NCBI RefSeq assembly: GCF_022376445.1
Contig: NW_025955001.1
Location: 124,001 to 188,000, forward strand
Direction: 5' to 3'
Origin: Fomitopsis serialis
Taxonomy: Eukaryota > Basidiomycota > Agaricomycetes > Polyporales > Fomitopsidaceae
Length of the DNA stretch: 64,000 bases
Made by a program: the position numbers and the translations under genes. The notes under the pieces are model-generated. The model made no database searches and was not told the DNA's origin. It saw nothing but the letters and a program-made list of their open reading frames with translations. Below, piece after piece: positions 45,915 through 59,090 of the stretch. Each line of letters starts with the position of its first letter. Positions within the stretch are counted from its first letter, which is position 1.

Positions 45915-47645
45915 TCACAATTCCCGGTAGTCATCGCCCTCCCACACACACCCTCCTTGCATCCTGACTGTCCGAAACGTATGGATATGATCACGCAGTT
46001 TTTTCTTAGCCACGGCGTCAACTTGGGGGTGATGATACTGGCTGAGTAAATGCTGATGTCGCCACATCTCCACACGAAGTAAGGGGAACAGGCGGTTGAG
46101 GAATAGGGCAGCGTCCACGATCGTGGTGTCTTCGTAATCCAAAAAACTTCCCTCTCTGATCAAGAGGGATGTCAAGCCGTGCGACATGGTCGGAGGTGTG
46201 TCGAGGGTTGAGGTCAAGGTCATATCCATGTAAGAGACGTGCAACTTGCGCAGATGCGGGCACGACTTCGCTACGACCAGGAGGCTCCGAAGAGAAGGTT
46301 TCGGTAGGTCTGGTGCAGTCTCCCACAACAGAGTCATCGAGACGATGTTCGGCCAGGCCGTCAGCACGGTGCATAGCTGGTCATCGGAGAAGGGGCTAGG
46401 CGGTGCACTGTCGGGGCTACTAAAGAGGCTGACGGTGCGTAGGTTGCGGATGTGGAGGAGCGGTTCGATAGGCAAAAGAGGTGACGCTGTCGCGCTGTCG
46501 ACGGAATGGAAAGGGATACACCTTATGATGATCTCGTCTAGCGATGCGCTGTATCGAGACTTGACGACGGTCACCAAATCTTGGCAACTTGACCTTGGAG
46601 AGTCCGAGGGCCCGGGAGGGGGAGGGGAATTGAGAGTAATGTCAAGGTGTCGAAAGATAGAGTTCGATGGCGTAAATCCCGTCAAGATGCTGCCGATTGA
46701 TTGAGGGTCGCCTTCGATGGCAAGCTTTTCGAGGCTGCGGAAGCCTCCTTGGAATATCTGAGTGATGTCCCGTCCAAGCTCCCTCACGCAACACACGGAG
46801 AGGTCGGTGAGCTTTTCCAGACAGGAGAATGCGGACAAATGTGCGCACTGCTCTGTCAATGGATATCCAGAGATATGCAGCTGGCGCAGGCTGCGACAAG
46901 CAGCGAAGGGGAGGAAGTAGAATGGTGGGGCAGTGGATAAGAGCCGTAACTCCTCGAGATGCGGAACGGCTGCGGCCACTCGTTCACACAAGGTGTCGAG
47001 TACGAATGTCACGTAGGGCACAGAGTTGATCGACGCCGTCGGTGAATCAGGGTTGTCGCGGTGAAAGGCGAACTCTAGGACCCGAAGTGAGGGCGAAACG
47101 AAATGGAGCAGATCGTGATCGATCACCCTGGTTTGTGTCCAGCACAGTCGTTGGAGCCGTGGCAGCAGAGGTTGACCGCCCAATGCTTGAGACAGTGTGA
47201 GCAGTACAAATGATGGTATTTGCAGATCGTCCTTGTGCACGTAGAGACGCGTTACCTTGCGGGCGTGCAGCCGGAAACGATGCAAGTCTTCGGGCTTCAA
47301 ACTGCCAAATAAACCCTAGATTGTCGCTGTCAACAAGATACTCATGCGACATAGAGCATAGCTAGGTCCACTCACATACTGCCTTGTATATCTACCTTTG
47401 CTTCCATCGTCGTCAGAGATATCTGCTAGCTGGAATGACGGTAAGATCTTGAACAGAGGGAGTATATCTTCCAAATCCCTCCACAGAAGGTCCATCGCAC
47501 AGCCGTAGAAGACTTTGTTGACACGAACGCATTGAGCTAGCACCCCTTGCGACTCGCGAAAGTCGCCCCAGTCGGTGTCAGGACGGAGGTAGTCGAAGGT
47601 TTCTTGGAGAATGTCTATGGTTCGTAAGGCTCGAGACACAGCCAT
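45915..47645 (-). CDS. F-box protein, copy F1, 556 aa
   Basis: Minus strand, exon 1 47645-47376 and exon 2 47315-45915, 556 aa. The N-terminal 60 residues form an F-box-like domain (ILQETFDYLRPD, then the conserved CVRVNKVFYGCAMDLLWRDL). The long second exon starts GLFGSLKPEDLHRF and consists of leucine-rich strand/helix repeats, as in Agaricomycete F-box/LRR-like proteins. Such proteins recruit substrates to SCF ubiquitin ligases through Skp1; the substrate is unknown. The other three copies in this window share the same single intron position and the motif GQPLLPRLQRL. It is transcribed in the same direction as the adjacent peroxin. Confidence 0.82.
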
Positions 47646-48027
47646 GCCTGTATCAAAGTCAATACAAGAGCCCTTAGGCTCCTCCAGGCCAATATCGTTC
47701 AACTTCAAGAGGTGAGATGAACAAGTCAGACCGTGCGTCGCGGCGGCTCCAGCCGGCGCTTTCGGCTAACACTCGCATCTCAGCTCTCCGTTGGCTCTCC
47801 GTTCCAGACCATAACAGCTGGTTAACGTCGCAGTTTGTAGCAACTGGCAAGGGGTACGTATCCATTGAGATATCGAAGACAGGGCTATTGCACATCAGGG
47901 ATACAAGTCCCAAAACAAGGCTATTACAAGAATGCGTAAGTAGACGTACACGAGATTGAACAGATAAGTTGATACAGTCATGATGATGAATGCCACTCCA
48001 GTAACAACGCCCGTCGGCGCCGTCAAC

Positions 48028-49724
48028 TCAAGACGTAGTCGCACTCTGCACAGCGGCCTTGAGCCTCTTCCTCAGTCCGTCCTTCTCTTCGTCTGCTGGT
48101 GTCGTGGCAGGAGGTTTCTTGTCGAAGCTGTCTGGTCTGCCCTGCGCAGGCTCCCAGTCGGGGTGCACGGTGACGTTTACTGGTGATAGTCCGACTGAGG
48201 GTGCATTGGACGTGTACTCGCCGTCGTCATCCCGCTGGATACCGGTCTCTCCTGGCTCTGCGGGATCCACCGTCTCGATAAGGATCGCGATGCGTGTCCA
48301 CCGTCGGTAACGGGTGTACTGCGAGCATGTTCGTATCAGCGAGCTCCGCGTGGACAGAGCCTACAGCATACCTTGCCCATCCCGCCCTTCGCACTTGGAC
48401 CTTCCCACTTGTTATCCGCGTACACCCACCCATCCGGGTCGGTGAAGACTTCCTCCTCCTCGTCTTCGTCCTCAGTCCCACCCTGGTGCTCGCCCTCATC
48501 TCCCTCCTTCTCCTTAACCTTCGGGCGCTCCGGACTTCCCCCAACACTCCCCTCGCGCATCTTCCCAGCAGCCCTCAACATCCTCGCCGCGCTGCTGGCC
48601 GTCGTGCTCTGCGGCTCTTCCTTCGGGAGCGGCCGCTCGACGCGCGCAGAGGCCTCACCCTCCTTGTGCACTACCACCCGCCACTCCGGTTCGGCCCAGC
48701 GCCAGCGCGCCGTGCGCTTCACGCGCGTGCCGTCGGCGTTGCGCATGTACACCGTGGTCGGCGCTGGGAGCGCGAAAACGGCGGGTGGCTGGACAGGCTG
48801 CAGGGACGCGGAGCACCATGAGGGGCGCTCGCCTGGGAGGAGCGCGGCCGTCCAGTCGAGGCCCATCCACCACCGCTGGTTCTCGCACACTGTGAAGAGG
48901 AAGCGGATCGCTTGGGCGGGTTGCTCGGCGGGTGGTTCTGCAGCGGTAGTGGAGACGGATGTAGATGTTCGGAGTGACGCGAGGCTGGGGGACAGAGGTT
49001 GACCAGAGAGAAGGGCCCAGATGCGGTAGATCGCCCAGCGGACGTGTGCGCTGCGCCAGAGGCCGCGCCGTATGAGCCCAACCCAACGGGCGCGCCAGCT
49101 TAGGAGGAGGGTCCCCGCGAGCGCGAGAAGAACCCGAAGGGGAATGAAGAAGGTGATAATGAGGTATGGTACATAAGAGATGGCAAGGACGCGTAGGAGT
49201 ACTTTCGTCGGGGGTAGAGTGGTCGGCAGAGAGACGGTGGGCAGCAGGGCGTGAATCGTCGTGAGGTCCGAGATAGTCTGCTGCAGGCTATCTTCGGTAG
49301 CGAGTTGCGGGGCAGTATTGACTTTCTGTCTCCAACCTGTGTACACTACCAAGGAGGTAACGAGCAGAGGTAGCATGTACCTATCGCGTGACGGTCAGCG
49401 GATGGCACACGACGCAAAGACTGCATACCTCACTCCCACTTCCGCGAACAGGCATATGGCCCATAGTGCTCCCAGTGCAATCCAGCTGTCCTCCCATGTC
49501 GTCTTCCAGCTGAAGACCTGCGCAACGCGTCTTATTCGCGCGATGTGTGGGGCAAGTCCTACGAGGGCGGTGACCAATGGCGACGGTAATGTATTGAGAA
49601 ACTCGGCGAGCGGTGGTGGCGCATTGCTCTCGACGACGGCTTTCGACATGGTAATGCTGAGATGGTCTGCGTCGAGCGCATCGGGGTCGTCGTCGTTGGG
49701 ATGAGGGATGCGCGTATAGGCCAT
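48028..49724 (-). CDS. Pex23/Pex24-family peroxin with dysferlin domain, 531 aa
   Basis: Integral peroxisome or ER-contact membrane protein of the Pex24/Pex28-32 group, which controls peroxisome number and size. Minus strand, exons 49724-49429, 49380-48372 and 48318-48028, 531 aa. The N-terminal part has two hydrophobic regions (WIALGALWAICLFAEVG...PLLVTSLVVY and VPYLIITFFIPLRVLLALAG). The DysF-N-like motif is CENQRWWMGLDW and the DysF-C motif is DGWVYADNKW followed by YTRYRRWTR. An acidic low-complexity stretch (EDEDEEEE) lies before DysF-C. It is divergent from F-box copy F2 (about 1.2 kb between the starts). A decayed second copy lies at 53.5-54.4 kb. Confidence 0.88.
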
Positions 49725-50898
49725 CCCGGTCCGTCGTTCGAGGCGCGCAGGCTGGCCACAATCACGTGCGTGCCTTCAGGCAGCTGCAGTCCAGGCAAAT
49801 TCGCGCGACGATTTCTTCCACCTTGTCTGCGTCTGTCTACGTACTACAGGATATATCATTCTTGTCTAACGTATGTGGTTTGTTTCACGCATCGACAACT
49901 CCTCCAGCGAGCATTTACCCTTTGTGTTTTCAGGCGTATACGACTCGGAGTCTAGATTGCAGGTGCTGCACTGACTACCAGTGTACGCCGTATTTTACTA
50001 AGCTTATACGCTACAGCTGGTAGCGGACAATTACCGTGGACAGTCTCGGTGACAGTACCTACTGGTATGTACTCGTTCGCGACAAGTATCGTCTGGCTTG
50101 ACGGTTTGGTGACGGTTGTGCATTCATATGAGTGACGGTTTCGTGGAAAAATACTTACGGGCAAGTCTTACTTTCGCGTGACTTAGACTTAGTGGAATAG
50201 GCGCCCGGCCGACGTGCCCGAGGCGAGACCGAGGCGGCCTTGCCAAATCGGGATGAACTTCGCACTTGCCGAGGCCACTGCTCCAGACGGTTTCCCCGTT
50301 ATTCTCTGTGACGCACAGTGTTCCTTCATTCATTTCATACACTTCTGTCATATGAGTTACAATATTTTTGTCTTTCGAATTCATGAGAACCACGGGGACT
50401 AGTAGTATTGGCTCTCCCCGGAGTCTGAATTTTCTACTGAAGCATCTCAGGCCATACATCTCGTCGATAATGATTTTTGAGAGGAGTTTCACGATCCGCT
50501 TCTGTAGAATCATAAGCAGGCTTCCGCATTCGTGCTATCCATGCCGTGCAATGAACAGCACCGGGCGAAGACAGAGTTGCCATAAATGGCTAATGATTCC
50601 GCATTGGGCAATTGACCAGCCACCGAAGCGAAATCAGGTGTTCTAGGATGGTGCATACCACCGATCTTTGCCTCGCCGCAATCAATATACAGTGCTGACA
50701 TGGCCAGAGTTATCGGAGATCGTAGAGACCAAGTGTACGAAACGAAGCGAAACTATGTCTAAGGTGTGCGGATCACGTGTCAACTAAGTAGTAAGTCTTA
50801 CACGATAACTAAGTCCTGAATGTAAGTATTTTTCCGTGATAACGACCGTCATACATTCAGAACCATAGCCGTCCTGACGCATCGGCCTTCCCGCCGCC
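49725..50898. other. divergent promoter region, peroxin / F-box F2
   Basis: About 1.2 kb between two divergent start codons. AT-rich in parts. No clear TATA box or repeat was noticed. Confidence 0.45.
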
Positions 50899-52601
50899 AT
50901 GGCTGCACATCGGGTTTTGCAGTCCGGAGACCTCCTCCAACAAATTTTCAGTCACCTCGATCCTCACTCGTCTCCGTGGCACAATCGCTCGCACTGCAGA
51001 GGAACACTGTCGTCGTGTGCTCGTGTCAACAAGGCTTTGTCCACTTCTGCTGTGTCCGTTCTCTGGAGGCACATGTACAGCCTTCTCCCGTTATTCAAGG
51101 TCCTGTCGTCCTTCCAGAAGGTGAATATCATCGGCGATGACTCTGACTCTGACGAGGCCGGCGGCGACTTGAACGCCAGAGCACAATATGTGAGTTAGAC
51201 GATTGTCTTTTTGTGCATCCGTGAATGAGTATACCTCGTCAGCGCCTACTTGGCCAACTCCTGCCCGCAGATTTGCGTCGCTTTCAACACTATTCTCAGC
51301 TCATCTTCGACCTCCAGGTGGAGAAATATAGACCAGGAGTGGATTCGTATGTCCTTCTCTCCCTTTCCAAGGCGCTTGCCGGACAACCTCTCTTGCCGCG
51401 GCTGCAAAAACTTCGCTGGTCGCAATCACACCTCAGTGATCATGACATCCTCCATTTCATCTCCCCCTCCCTTCATTACCTCATTTTCAACTACGACGGC
51501 TATGCTACTTCAATCGTATCAGCCGACTCCGGGACTGAATGCTTGTTTCTGTTGGACACACTTCTTCAGCAAGTGGCAGCAGCCGCACCATCTCTACGAA
51601 GGCTGTGTCTTGCAGCGCACGAGACTATGCCCTGCGCGTTTGTCCCCTTTTCCGTATGTCGCAGCCTACGCCAGGTGGACATCTCAGCGAGGACTCTCGT
51701 AGGGCGGTGCACGTATCTGTCTGCGCTGACCTCGCTGCAAAACCTCACCACCCTTGCCCTTTCCGGCCTCTACACGCTGGAAGATGACGATGTCAAGGCT
51801 CTTCAGGGCTTCAGCACCCTGGAGCAAATCATTCTCGAGGGCGATTGTGCATCACTGGGCTCCGTCCTCCTGCATGTAGGAAGATCTCCCTCCACTATAC
51901 AAAAAGTGGGTATCTCTGTAATTGGCTACAATACCGAGAAACAAGCAGCGTTGATGGCCATCATCGTGTCTCAGTTCTCTGCGTCGTTGGAAGACCTCCG
52001 TCTGAATACGTTGATAGATGAGGATATCCCGTTACACAACACCATCCCTCTGCCTATGACAGTCATCCGACCACTTCTCTCCATGGGACAGCTATGTAAC
52101 GTCTACTGGGCGGGTGGCTTTGTACCGCCGTCGTCCGCCGGCTGGTCCAACGAAGACTTCTGTGCTATGGCTTCGGCTTGGCCCAAGCTGATCTCGTTGG
52201 TGATCCTTTGGGATTCCTGGCCGCAGACGCGTGCAGTGCCAAGCCCCACGGTGACTCTGGAATGCCTGCCGCATATCGCGAGGGCTTGTCCGTGCTTACG
52301 GATGTTGCGCATTACGACCTTGAAGTGGACGTGGGCAGCCGATCTGGATGCCTATCCTATCATGTCGCATCGCCTCGAAAGGCTCGATACCGACATATAC
52401 ACCACGGAAGACAACTCAGCACCTGGAAGAACTGTTGCGGACACCGCACTTTTCCTTGACCGATTATTTCCCTATCTTGATGCACGCGACAACGAGTTAG
52501 CCCCCCAGCCCCAGATGTCCAAAGACATCTTCAAGCACATCTGTACCCTTCAGGCAGCGAGACTCCAGGAACGACGTCGTATCACGTCGGAGAAGCGATG
52601 A
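50899..52601 (+). CDS. F-box protein, copy F2, 549 aa
   Basis: Plus strand, exons 50899-51189 and 51243-52601, 549 aa. The F-box-like N-terminus reads MAAHRVLQSGDLLQQIFSHL and SCARVNKALSTSAVSVLWRH. After the family intron the second exon opens RLLGQLLPADLRRF and runs through leucine-rich repeats (GQPLLPRLQKLRW, SDHDILHFISPSLHYL, CRSLRQVDIS). It is intact. Orientation is divergent from the intact peroxin, matching F3 and the decayed peroxin. This points to duplication of a two-gene unit. Confidence 0.82.
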
Positions 52602-53507
52602 GCTTTCATGTAGGCTACTATCTTGATGGTCTTCTGCCATAACCCCTACCCACTGATTCCTTATGATACTGTGCTTTCGTAGTACAGGGTACTCGAGATG
52701 ATCATTTTGTAGTCTGGTATATAAATCGCTCACAAGAGGTTACAGCTCACAGTACTTAAAATGTGTACATGTACGGTTCAATATCATGTAACTTACTTGC
52801 CTGGCGCAACTAGCCCACCGCGCTCGTAGCCTCCGGGCCAGCATTCCGTGGACCGTCGTCTCCAAGTCGTCTCCATACGGACCCGTTAGTCCGCTCGAAG
52901 GTGTACCAAGCAAGGCTCGGGGGCAGCCTCAGCCCTTCGCTCGCTGCACCGCATGTTCCCGTGCGCATGTTGTCGTTCCTCGGCGTCGAGATTGCGGGTC
53001 GTCATCGCGCCGTAGATCTCCATGTACCCACCTGCCTAGAGTCGAGACAGGGCGGAAGTCGTCTCATTATGGGGCTGAAGCCACCGACCCGACTGAATGT
53101 TAACGTCAACCCAAGTCTGTCAACCCGAGTCATCGATGACTGACCACGTCACTCTTCAAGCTCGAGCTTCACCGTTCGGCCAGACTCTTCGACCTGAGAG
53201 TACCCGGACGCGCAATTTTTTCACTTGCGTGGCTCTGAGGAGTGCATCCCTGTGTGAAAACAGACTTGCGTTGATGCCTTCGTTGTATCAGGCGACTTCA
53301 AGTATCGCGTGGAACGGTATTCAATGTGCCAACTACTTACCTCATGCCATTGCCTGATGGGCGTCGCTGTGTCTGTGAGCGGACGCAGTTGGCGCCTTCG
53401 AACTGCCGTTGCTTGTTCGACCTAGATTGTACTGCAGCTAAAATGAATGATCTGATGCGCTGAGTCGAACTTTTGCACCTAACCATCGGGTCGGCTCCAA
53501 CGTAAGT
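52602..53507. other. intergenic, nothing recognised
   Basis: Lies between F-box F2 and the decayed peroxin. No open frame of interest. Confidence 0.45.
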
Positions 53508-54420
53508 TTACACCATGCATGCGGCGGCCCACTCGCAACCTATCCACCGTCGCTGGTCCTCAGACATTGTGAAGAGACAGCAAGTTGTCTGCGCAGGTTC
53601 CTCGGTTGGTAGTCCTGCGGAGACAGCCATGATTACTTGGGAGTAATGCGCGGTTGGGTAATGAAATAGAGGTTGCCCGGGATTGGAGTCAAGAGGTAAG
53701 GGCCCAGCTACGATAGAACGTCCAACCGACTTGGGCGCTACTCCAGAGACCACAGCTTGTGAGTCCAGCCCTCCAAGTGTACCAGGTGAGGAAGGCGGAC
53801 CCCGCGAATGCAACGAGAGACGCGAAGGGATAATAGGATATGGCAACGTTATGCACGTACGAGATGGAAAGAACACGTGGAGAACCCAGTCTGAGGGAGT
53901 GATAGGCAAAGAGACGGTGGGCGGCAAGGCATGAATCATTGTTAGGTCCGAGATGGTCTGCGGCAGGCTATCCTCGCTAGCAAGTCGCGGTTCTTGATCC
54001 AGGTTCTGTGTCCGGCTTGTGTACACTAGCACGGAGGTAACTTAATGAGCAGAGATTACTGAAGTAGACCGTAGCACGTACCGGTCGCGTGACGGTCAGC
54101 GAAGGACACACGACGCAAAGGCTACCTCACTCCGACTCCTGCAAACGGTTGGAAAACGGGCATACGACCCATAGCGCTCCCAGTGCGATCCAGCCTTCTC
54201 TCCATGCCGTCTTCCAGCTGAACACCTGCACAGCGTGTCCTCTTCGCGCAGTGCGCAGTGACAAGTCACGATGGTTACGTGTTGAGAAACTCGGCGAGCA
54301 GCAGTGGCGCACTGGTTTTGACGGCTTTCCACATGGCGAGATAGTGACGGTCTGCGTCGAGCTCACCGGGATCGTGGAGGTTGAGGTAGAAGATGCATTT
54401 TGAGGGTGCGCGTAATACCA
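53508..54420 (-). pseudogene. decayed peroxin copy
   Basis: Minus-strand remnant of the peroxin at 48-49.7 kb. The exon-1-like part keeps LDADRHYLAMWKAVKTSAP and LLLAEFLNT, then breaks; a second frame continues VQVFSWKTAWREGWIALGAL. The exon-2-like part keeps LASEDSLPQTISDLTMIHAL and LPPTVSLP, then changes frame repeatedly. A diverged DysF-N motif survives (SEDQRRWIGCEWAAA). Everything after DysF-N is missing, including DysF-C. It sits head-to-head with F-box F3, exactly as the intact peroxin does with F2. Confidence 0.82.
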
Positions 54421-54532
54421 CGTTCGGTGTCGGGACTCGGGCACTTATGTAATCAAGCGCATTCTCGCCAAATTCTCGCGAACTTCTCTTTGCGCTTCCT
54501 GATTCACCTGAAGTTCCTCCAACTAAGTACAT

Positions 54533-56205
54533 ATGGCTGCACGCCAGGCCTTACAACTCGGAGAAATCCTCCAGCTAATCTTTGATTATTTTTCCCCCGA
54601 ACAACACCCATCCTCGCACGCAAATCGCGTGAACTATCAACATACGTTGGCAACATGCGCTCGTGTCAACAAGTCGTTCAACGATGTTGCGGTAGACGTC
54701 CTCTGGAAGCACATGCACGGTATCACCCCTCTGCTCAGGGTTCTGCCTGCCTTTCAGTGGGCGGAAATCACTGATAGTGACGACGATGCACCGCAGCTTG
54801 TGAGTGAGACCTACTGATCTCGACGTTACCTGCGGATATCACTGACGGGATAGGCTAGGGCCTGTTTGGTAGACTTCACCCCAAAGATTTGCGTCGTTTT
54901 CGAGAGTACGCTCAGAGGATCACCGACCTCACCATTAGCAACTATGCTCTGCAAGTAGATCCATCCGCGCTATTCTGCCTATTAAGGGCGCTGGGAGGCC
55001 AATCACTTCTTCCACGGCTGCGACGACTGCACTGGACCCAGTTCAAAGCAACAAATTGCGACGTTCTCTACTTCGCCTCTCCTTCGCTCCGAACTTTGAC
55101 CCTTTATTATGAAGGTTCCCAGGACACGCCCGAGGCGTCGGTGTCGATCAATTCAGTCCCATGCGAATTCCTCTTCGAAGCCGTGTGCGAGCAAATGGCT
55201 GCTGTTGCGCCATGTCTCGAAACATTGACGATCACATCAATCTGCACACCCTGCTACTTCCCTCCTTTCGCTAGATGTCGTGGCCTGCGCGAAGTCTCCA
55301 TAAGTGGAGAGCTCTTGACCAGTCAATGCGCAAACTTATCCACACTTTCATCTCTGGACAACCTCGCCAAGCTGGAAGTGCGCGGTGTCGTGCAGCTTCA
55401 TCGGGACGAAGTCCTTGGCTTCCAAGGCTTCCACGCTCTTCAAGAGCTTTCCATCGAAGGCGAACCTGAGTCCCTTGGTCACATTCTCATGTGTCTCGCA
55501 TCCTCCGACGCCACTATACGGAAACTGGACATCGAGCTTAATCCAACGCCCACTCCTCAAGAGACCTTCCAATTGATGAATATACTCAAGACGCATTCCA
55601 GCGCAGCTCTGGAAGACGTCACGGTGATGCCTCTGCCAATGTGGTCGAACGGTGACGCAACGCAGCTTTTCGAGCCCATCCGACCTCTGCTCGACATCCG
55701 TAATCTGCGCACCGTTCGGTGTATGTTTGCCCGGTGGCCATGCGACTTGTCCGACGACGACTTATGCATGATGGCTGATGCCTGGCCGAACCTCGTCTCA
55801 CTGACGGTGCGATGGCTCCATGCAGAAGACATGGCCAGGCCGCGGGTGCTGCCCTCTCTGGACTGTCTACCGCGGATCGCAAGGTCGTGCTCGCGCCTGC
55901 AGAGTCTGACCATGACCTGCGCAGCCATGACATTCACGGCGGGCGTCGAGGTCATGTCACACTGTCTCAGCCACCTACGGATCGAGAAAACCTCGTGGGC
56001 CCCCGAGAAAATTCTCGCGATGGACGTCGCGCTCTTCTTCGACCGTCTTTTCCCTTATCTGGACCTGAAAACATTGCGGGAGTCAAGAACGGGGCGAGAT
56101 TCCGCACAATTATGCAGAGCGTGGGCTCAAGTGTGCGATCATCTGCAGAGCTTCCGGACCGTCAGGGCACAGGAGAGAAAGCGGTTAGAGGGGAGCAGCC
56201 TTTGA
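54533..56205 (+). CDS. F-box protein, copy F3, 537 aa
   Basis: Plus strand, exons 54533-54799 and 54859-56205, 537 aa. The F-box-like N-terminus is MAARQALQLGEILQLIFDYF with TCARVNKSFNDVAVDVLWKH. Exon 2 begins GLFGRLHPKDLRRF, then GQSLLPRLRRLHW and CDVLYFASPSLRTL leucine-rich strands. It is open throughout. Its start lies about 110 bp from the decayed peroxin and some 240 bp from F4 downstream, so F3 and F4 are a close tandem pair. Confidence 0.82.
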
Positions 56206-56448
56206 GCAGGAGGCAAAGTGCCGCAGTGCCGGTGGTTCAGATCGGGCTTCGGGTAGGTCGTTTGTCAATAATCAAAGGTTCCGTTGATACAAGCCTCGTC
56301 AGGGAGCTTTCGTTGAGCCGCACGTACTGAGATGGAACATTCGCCATACTTACTGTATCTGGCCGAAAGCATGCGCGGTTGTGATAGACACCTGGTAGAC
56401 ATAACCCTCTCCTACCTTCTGCGTCCTCTAGAATTGCCCTTCTGCCAC

Positions 56449-58143
56449 ATGGCTGCGTACAGGGCCTTCCAGATAGGAGATATAGTTGAGGAAACTCTCA
56501 ATCACTTATGCTCTGAGCCTGAACAATACTCGGAGTCGTGGTACGTACGCTGCGACGCCGGCGATCCACCTTCAAGTTGAACAACGGAAAACACTGGCAT
56601 CATGCGCTCGCGTTAACAAGTTCGTCCACGACTTCGCCTTGGATGCTCTCTGGAGGAGCATGGACGACCTGCAACCTTTGCTCAAGGTTCTACCGGCCTT
56701 CCAGCAGGCAAGGGTATTCGACGACCCCAGTGACTATACTCGAGAATACGTGCGCCCTCCTCTATCCCATTCTACTCTAGCCACATCACTGACAAGGTCC
56801 ACCATATCCTGCTTAAAGCTGCCTTCTGAGCACTTAGATCGTTTTCAGATGTACGCGCGGAGGATCATCAACCTCCATGTAGAGGCTACTAGCTCTCAGC
56901 CAGTCCGAGCATCCGTACTGCTCTCCTTGTTCAGGGCACTGGGCCACCAACCGCTATTGCCGCGACTCCGAACGCTAACCTGGGAGCACTCCCTCTTGAC
57001 CGATCACGATGTTCTCTACTTCGTCTCGCCCTCACTCCGATCCCTGACCTTCCAGTTCTTGGATAGTGTGGCATCAATCATCGCGACCATCCATGGAGTC
57101 TCAGGCAAATTTCGTTACGAGGTGTTGTGCGAGCAGGTCGCTGCCGCCGTGCCATATCTCGAAGAATTGACGGTGCTGTCGGATGACCCCCCTACTACTT
57201 CGTTCCCTTCGGCACATGTGGTGGTCTACGGGAAGTCACCATAAGCGGAGATCCAAGTCAGTACATACATGGTCTAGGAGCACTTTCCTCCTTGGACAAG
57301 CTGGCCAAGCTGGACTTGATTGACGTCTCTGGGCTTGATCAGGATACTGTCCAGGAAATTCGCGGATTCCGGGCTCTCAAGGTGCTTCGCATTGAAGGCG
57401 ACCCTCGATCCATCTGTCGCGTCCTTATGGGTTTTGCAACGTCGGATGCCACCCTATGCGAACTGGAGGTCAAGAACGGCATATCGTACTCCTTTGACCG
57501 TCAAACCGTCACCGACTTGTTGAGCGTCATCAAGTCCCACTTCAGTGTGTCGCTGCGCGAGCTCACGTTGTCTAGCCTACCCCTGGAGTCAACCCACGGC
57601 GGTGCTAGTTCGCCTCTACACCCTATCCCGGTGTTTGCGCTCCGCAACCTACACACCGTTCGCATATCCACACCATCGCGAATCGCTTTATCCAATGAGG
57701 ACCTCTATACAATCACTTCTGCCTGGGCAAATCTCGTCTCGCTGCACATTCGATGGTCTGCGGGAGACAGTGTGGTCGTGGCGAGACCCACTCTAGACTG
57801 TCTACCGCGCATCGCGAGGTCATGCCCAAACCTGCGCGTGCTATACGTCTCGTCCATGGACTTGACGTTTGCGGCGGGCCTCGACACATACCCGATCCTG
57901 TCACACCATCTTGACTACCTCGGTATCCAGAGCACGTCAGACCGTCAGAAGATCGACGTGGTGGACGTCGCGCTCTTCCTTGACCGTCTGTTCCCTTTCC
58001 TCGACGCAAAGATGCTGCGACATCTTTACGAACAACGGGACCGTGAGGGACAGACGTCGTTGGCTCGAGTGTATCATCAGCTCCAGGGATTCCACGCCGT
58101 TAGGATGCAGGACAGAAAACGAATGTTGAGCCGCACTCTATAA
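56449..58143 (+). pseudogene. F-box protein, copy F4, with two apparent frame breaks
   Basis: Plus strand, ATG 56449 (MAAYRAFQIGDIVEETLNHL). The frame changes between 56535 and 56580, where SEPEQYSESW gives way to a frame reading QVEQRKTLASCARVNKFVHD, which matches the family. It changes again at a C6 run near 57186-57192. There VLSDDPPTTS is replaced by PYYFVPFGTCGGLREVTISG, the family sequence; one more C would restore it. The remaining 283 codons (SSLDKLAKLDLIDVSGL...MLSRTL) are clean and end at 58141-58143. The conserved downstream coding suggests either recent inactivation or base-count errors. Confidence 0.75.
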
Positions 58144-59090
58144 CGAGAAGCGGCGAAATGCTCAACTAGTATATATTGTAATGCTCTTGAATAGGATGCT
58201 CGCTGACATAAATTCTCGTTAGATAGCTGCCATTGTACTATGTGTATGTCGTGACAATATGGTTCAATCGATGTATGACTTACTGTGCCAGTCGAGGGTA
58301 CGTAACGGTATGCATACGGCTTCAGCTTCCCTGCCAGAATATAGTACAGTGCAATCACGATGATGCGCTAGGAAATGTGTGTATTGCTTACATATACTCA
58401 TTCCGCAAGTAGCCACGGCGCAGGAGACGTCGTCTAGCGGCAGGTCGTGTTTGAACCCTGAGAGCTCCGTATGTTGATTCCGACATCCCATGCCCTCTAT
58501 TGTAGTTGAATCCCGCAATGCTGCAAGCTACGTACGCGCACAAAGAACGGCGTACTGTGGCTTCTAGTCTCATGCAGACGTAAGTACATTCGCGCGGGTG
58601 AACGGTCCCTGTAAAGGGCATCTGCATAGATACGCCGGTTCGACTCACCGACCCGTTGTATGACCAGCTGAACGTTGAACGTTGAGCCCTGACAGGACGG
58701 TGTTTGAACAAATGATGAATGCTTGCATCACATCAGTTTGGCCGCACGTCGAATGGCCGCACCTGCGAACATGCAAGAGGCAATGCATGGTCTCTATGAA
58801 CTAGATGAGATTTGGTGAGAGCGTGCCAGAACTTGACCAGAATGAATGCAAGGATGAGTTTGTGCAGACAAACATAGGCGCTCAGTGGATGTGAGCGTCG
58901 ACAATATTATTGACATCCGCTCAGAGTCACAGCGACAGTGAACACGTACACACACCCCATACTTCGATGATGCCGAGTCGTAGACGTCGTGCGACGTAGC
59001 ATGATCCTAATGGTGATATCCTATAAAGTAGTCAGCCGCACGCACTCAATGAGCATATGTTGCGAAGATTACCGACCACCCGCACTGTGA
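58144..59090. other. intergenic, nothing recognised
   Basis: Separates the F-box cluster from the small coiled-coil gene. No repeats or RNA genes were seen. Confidence 0.45.
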
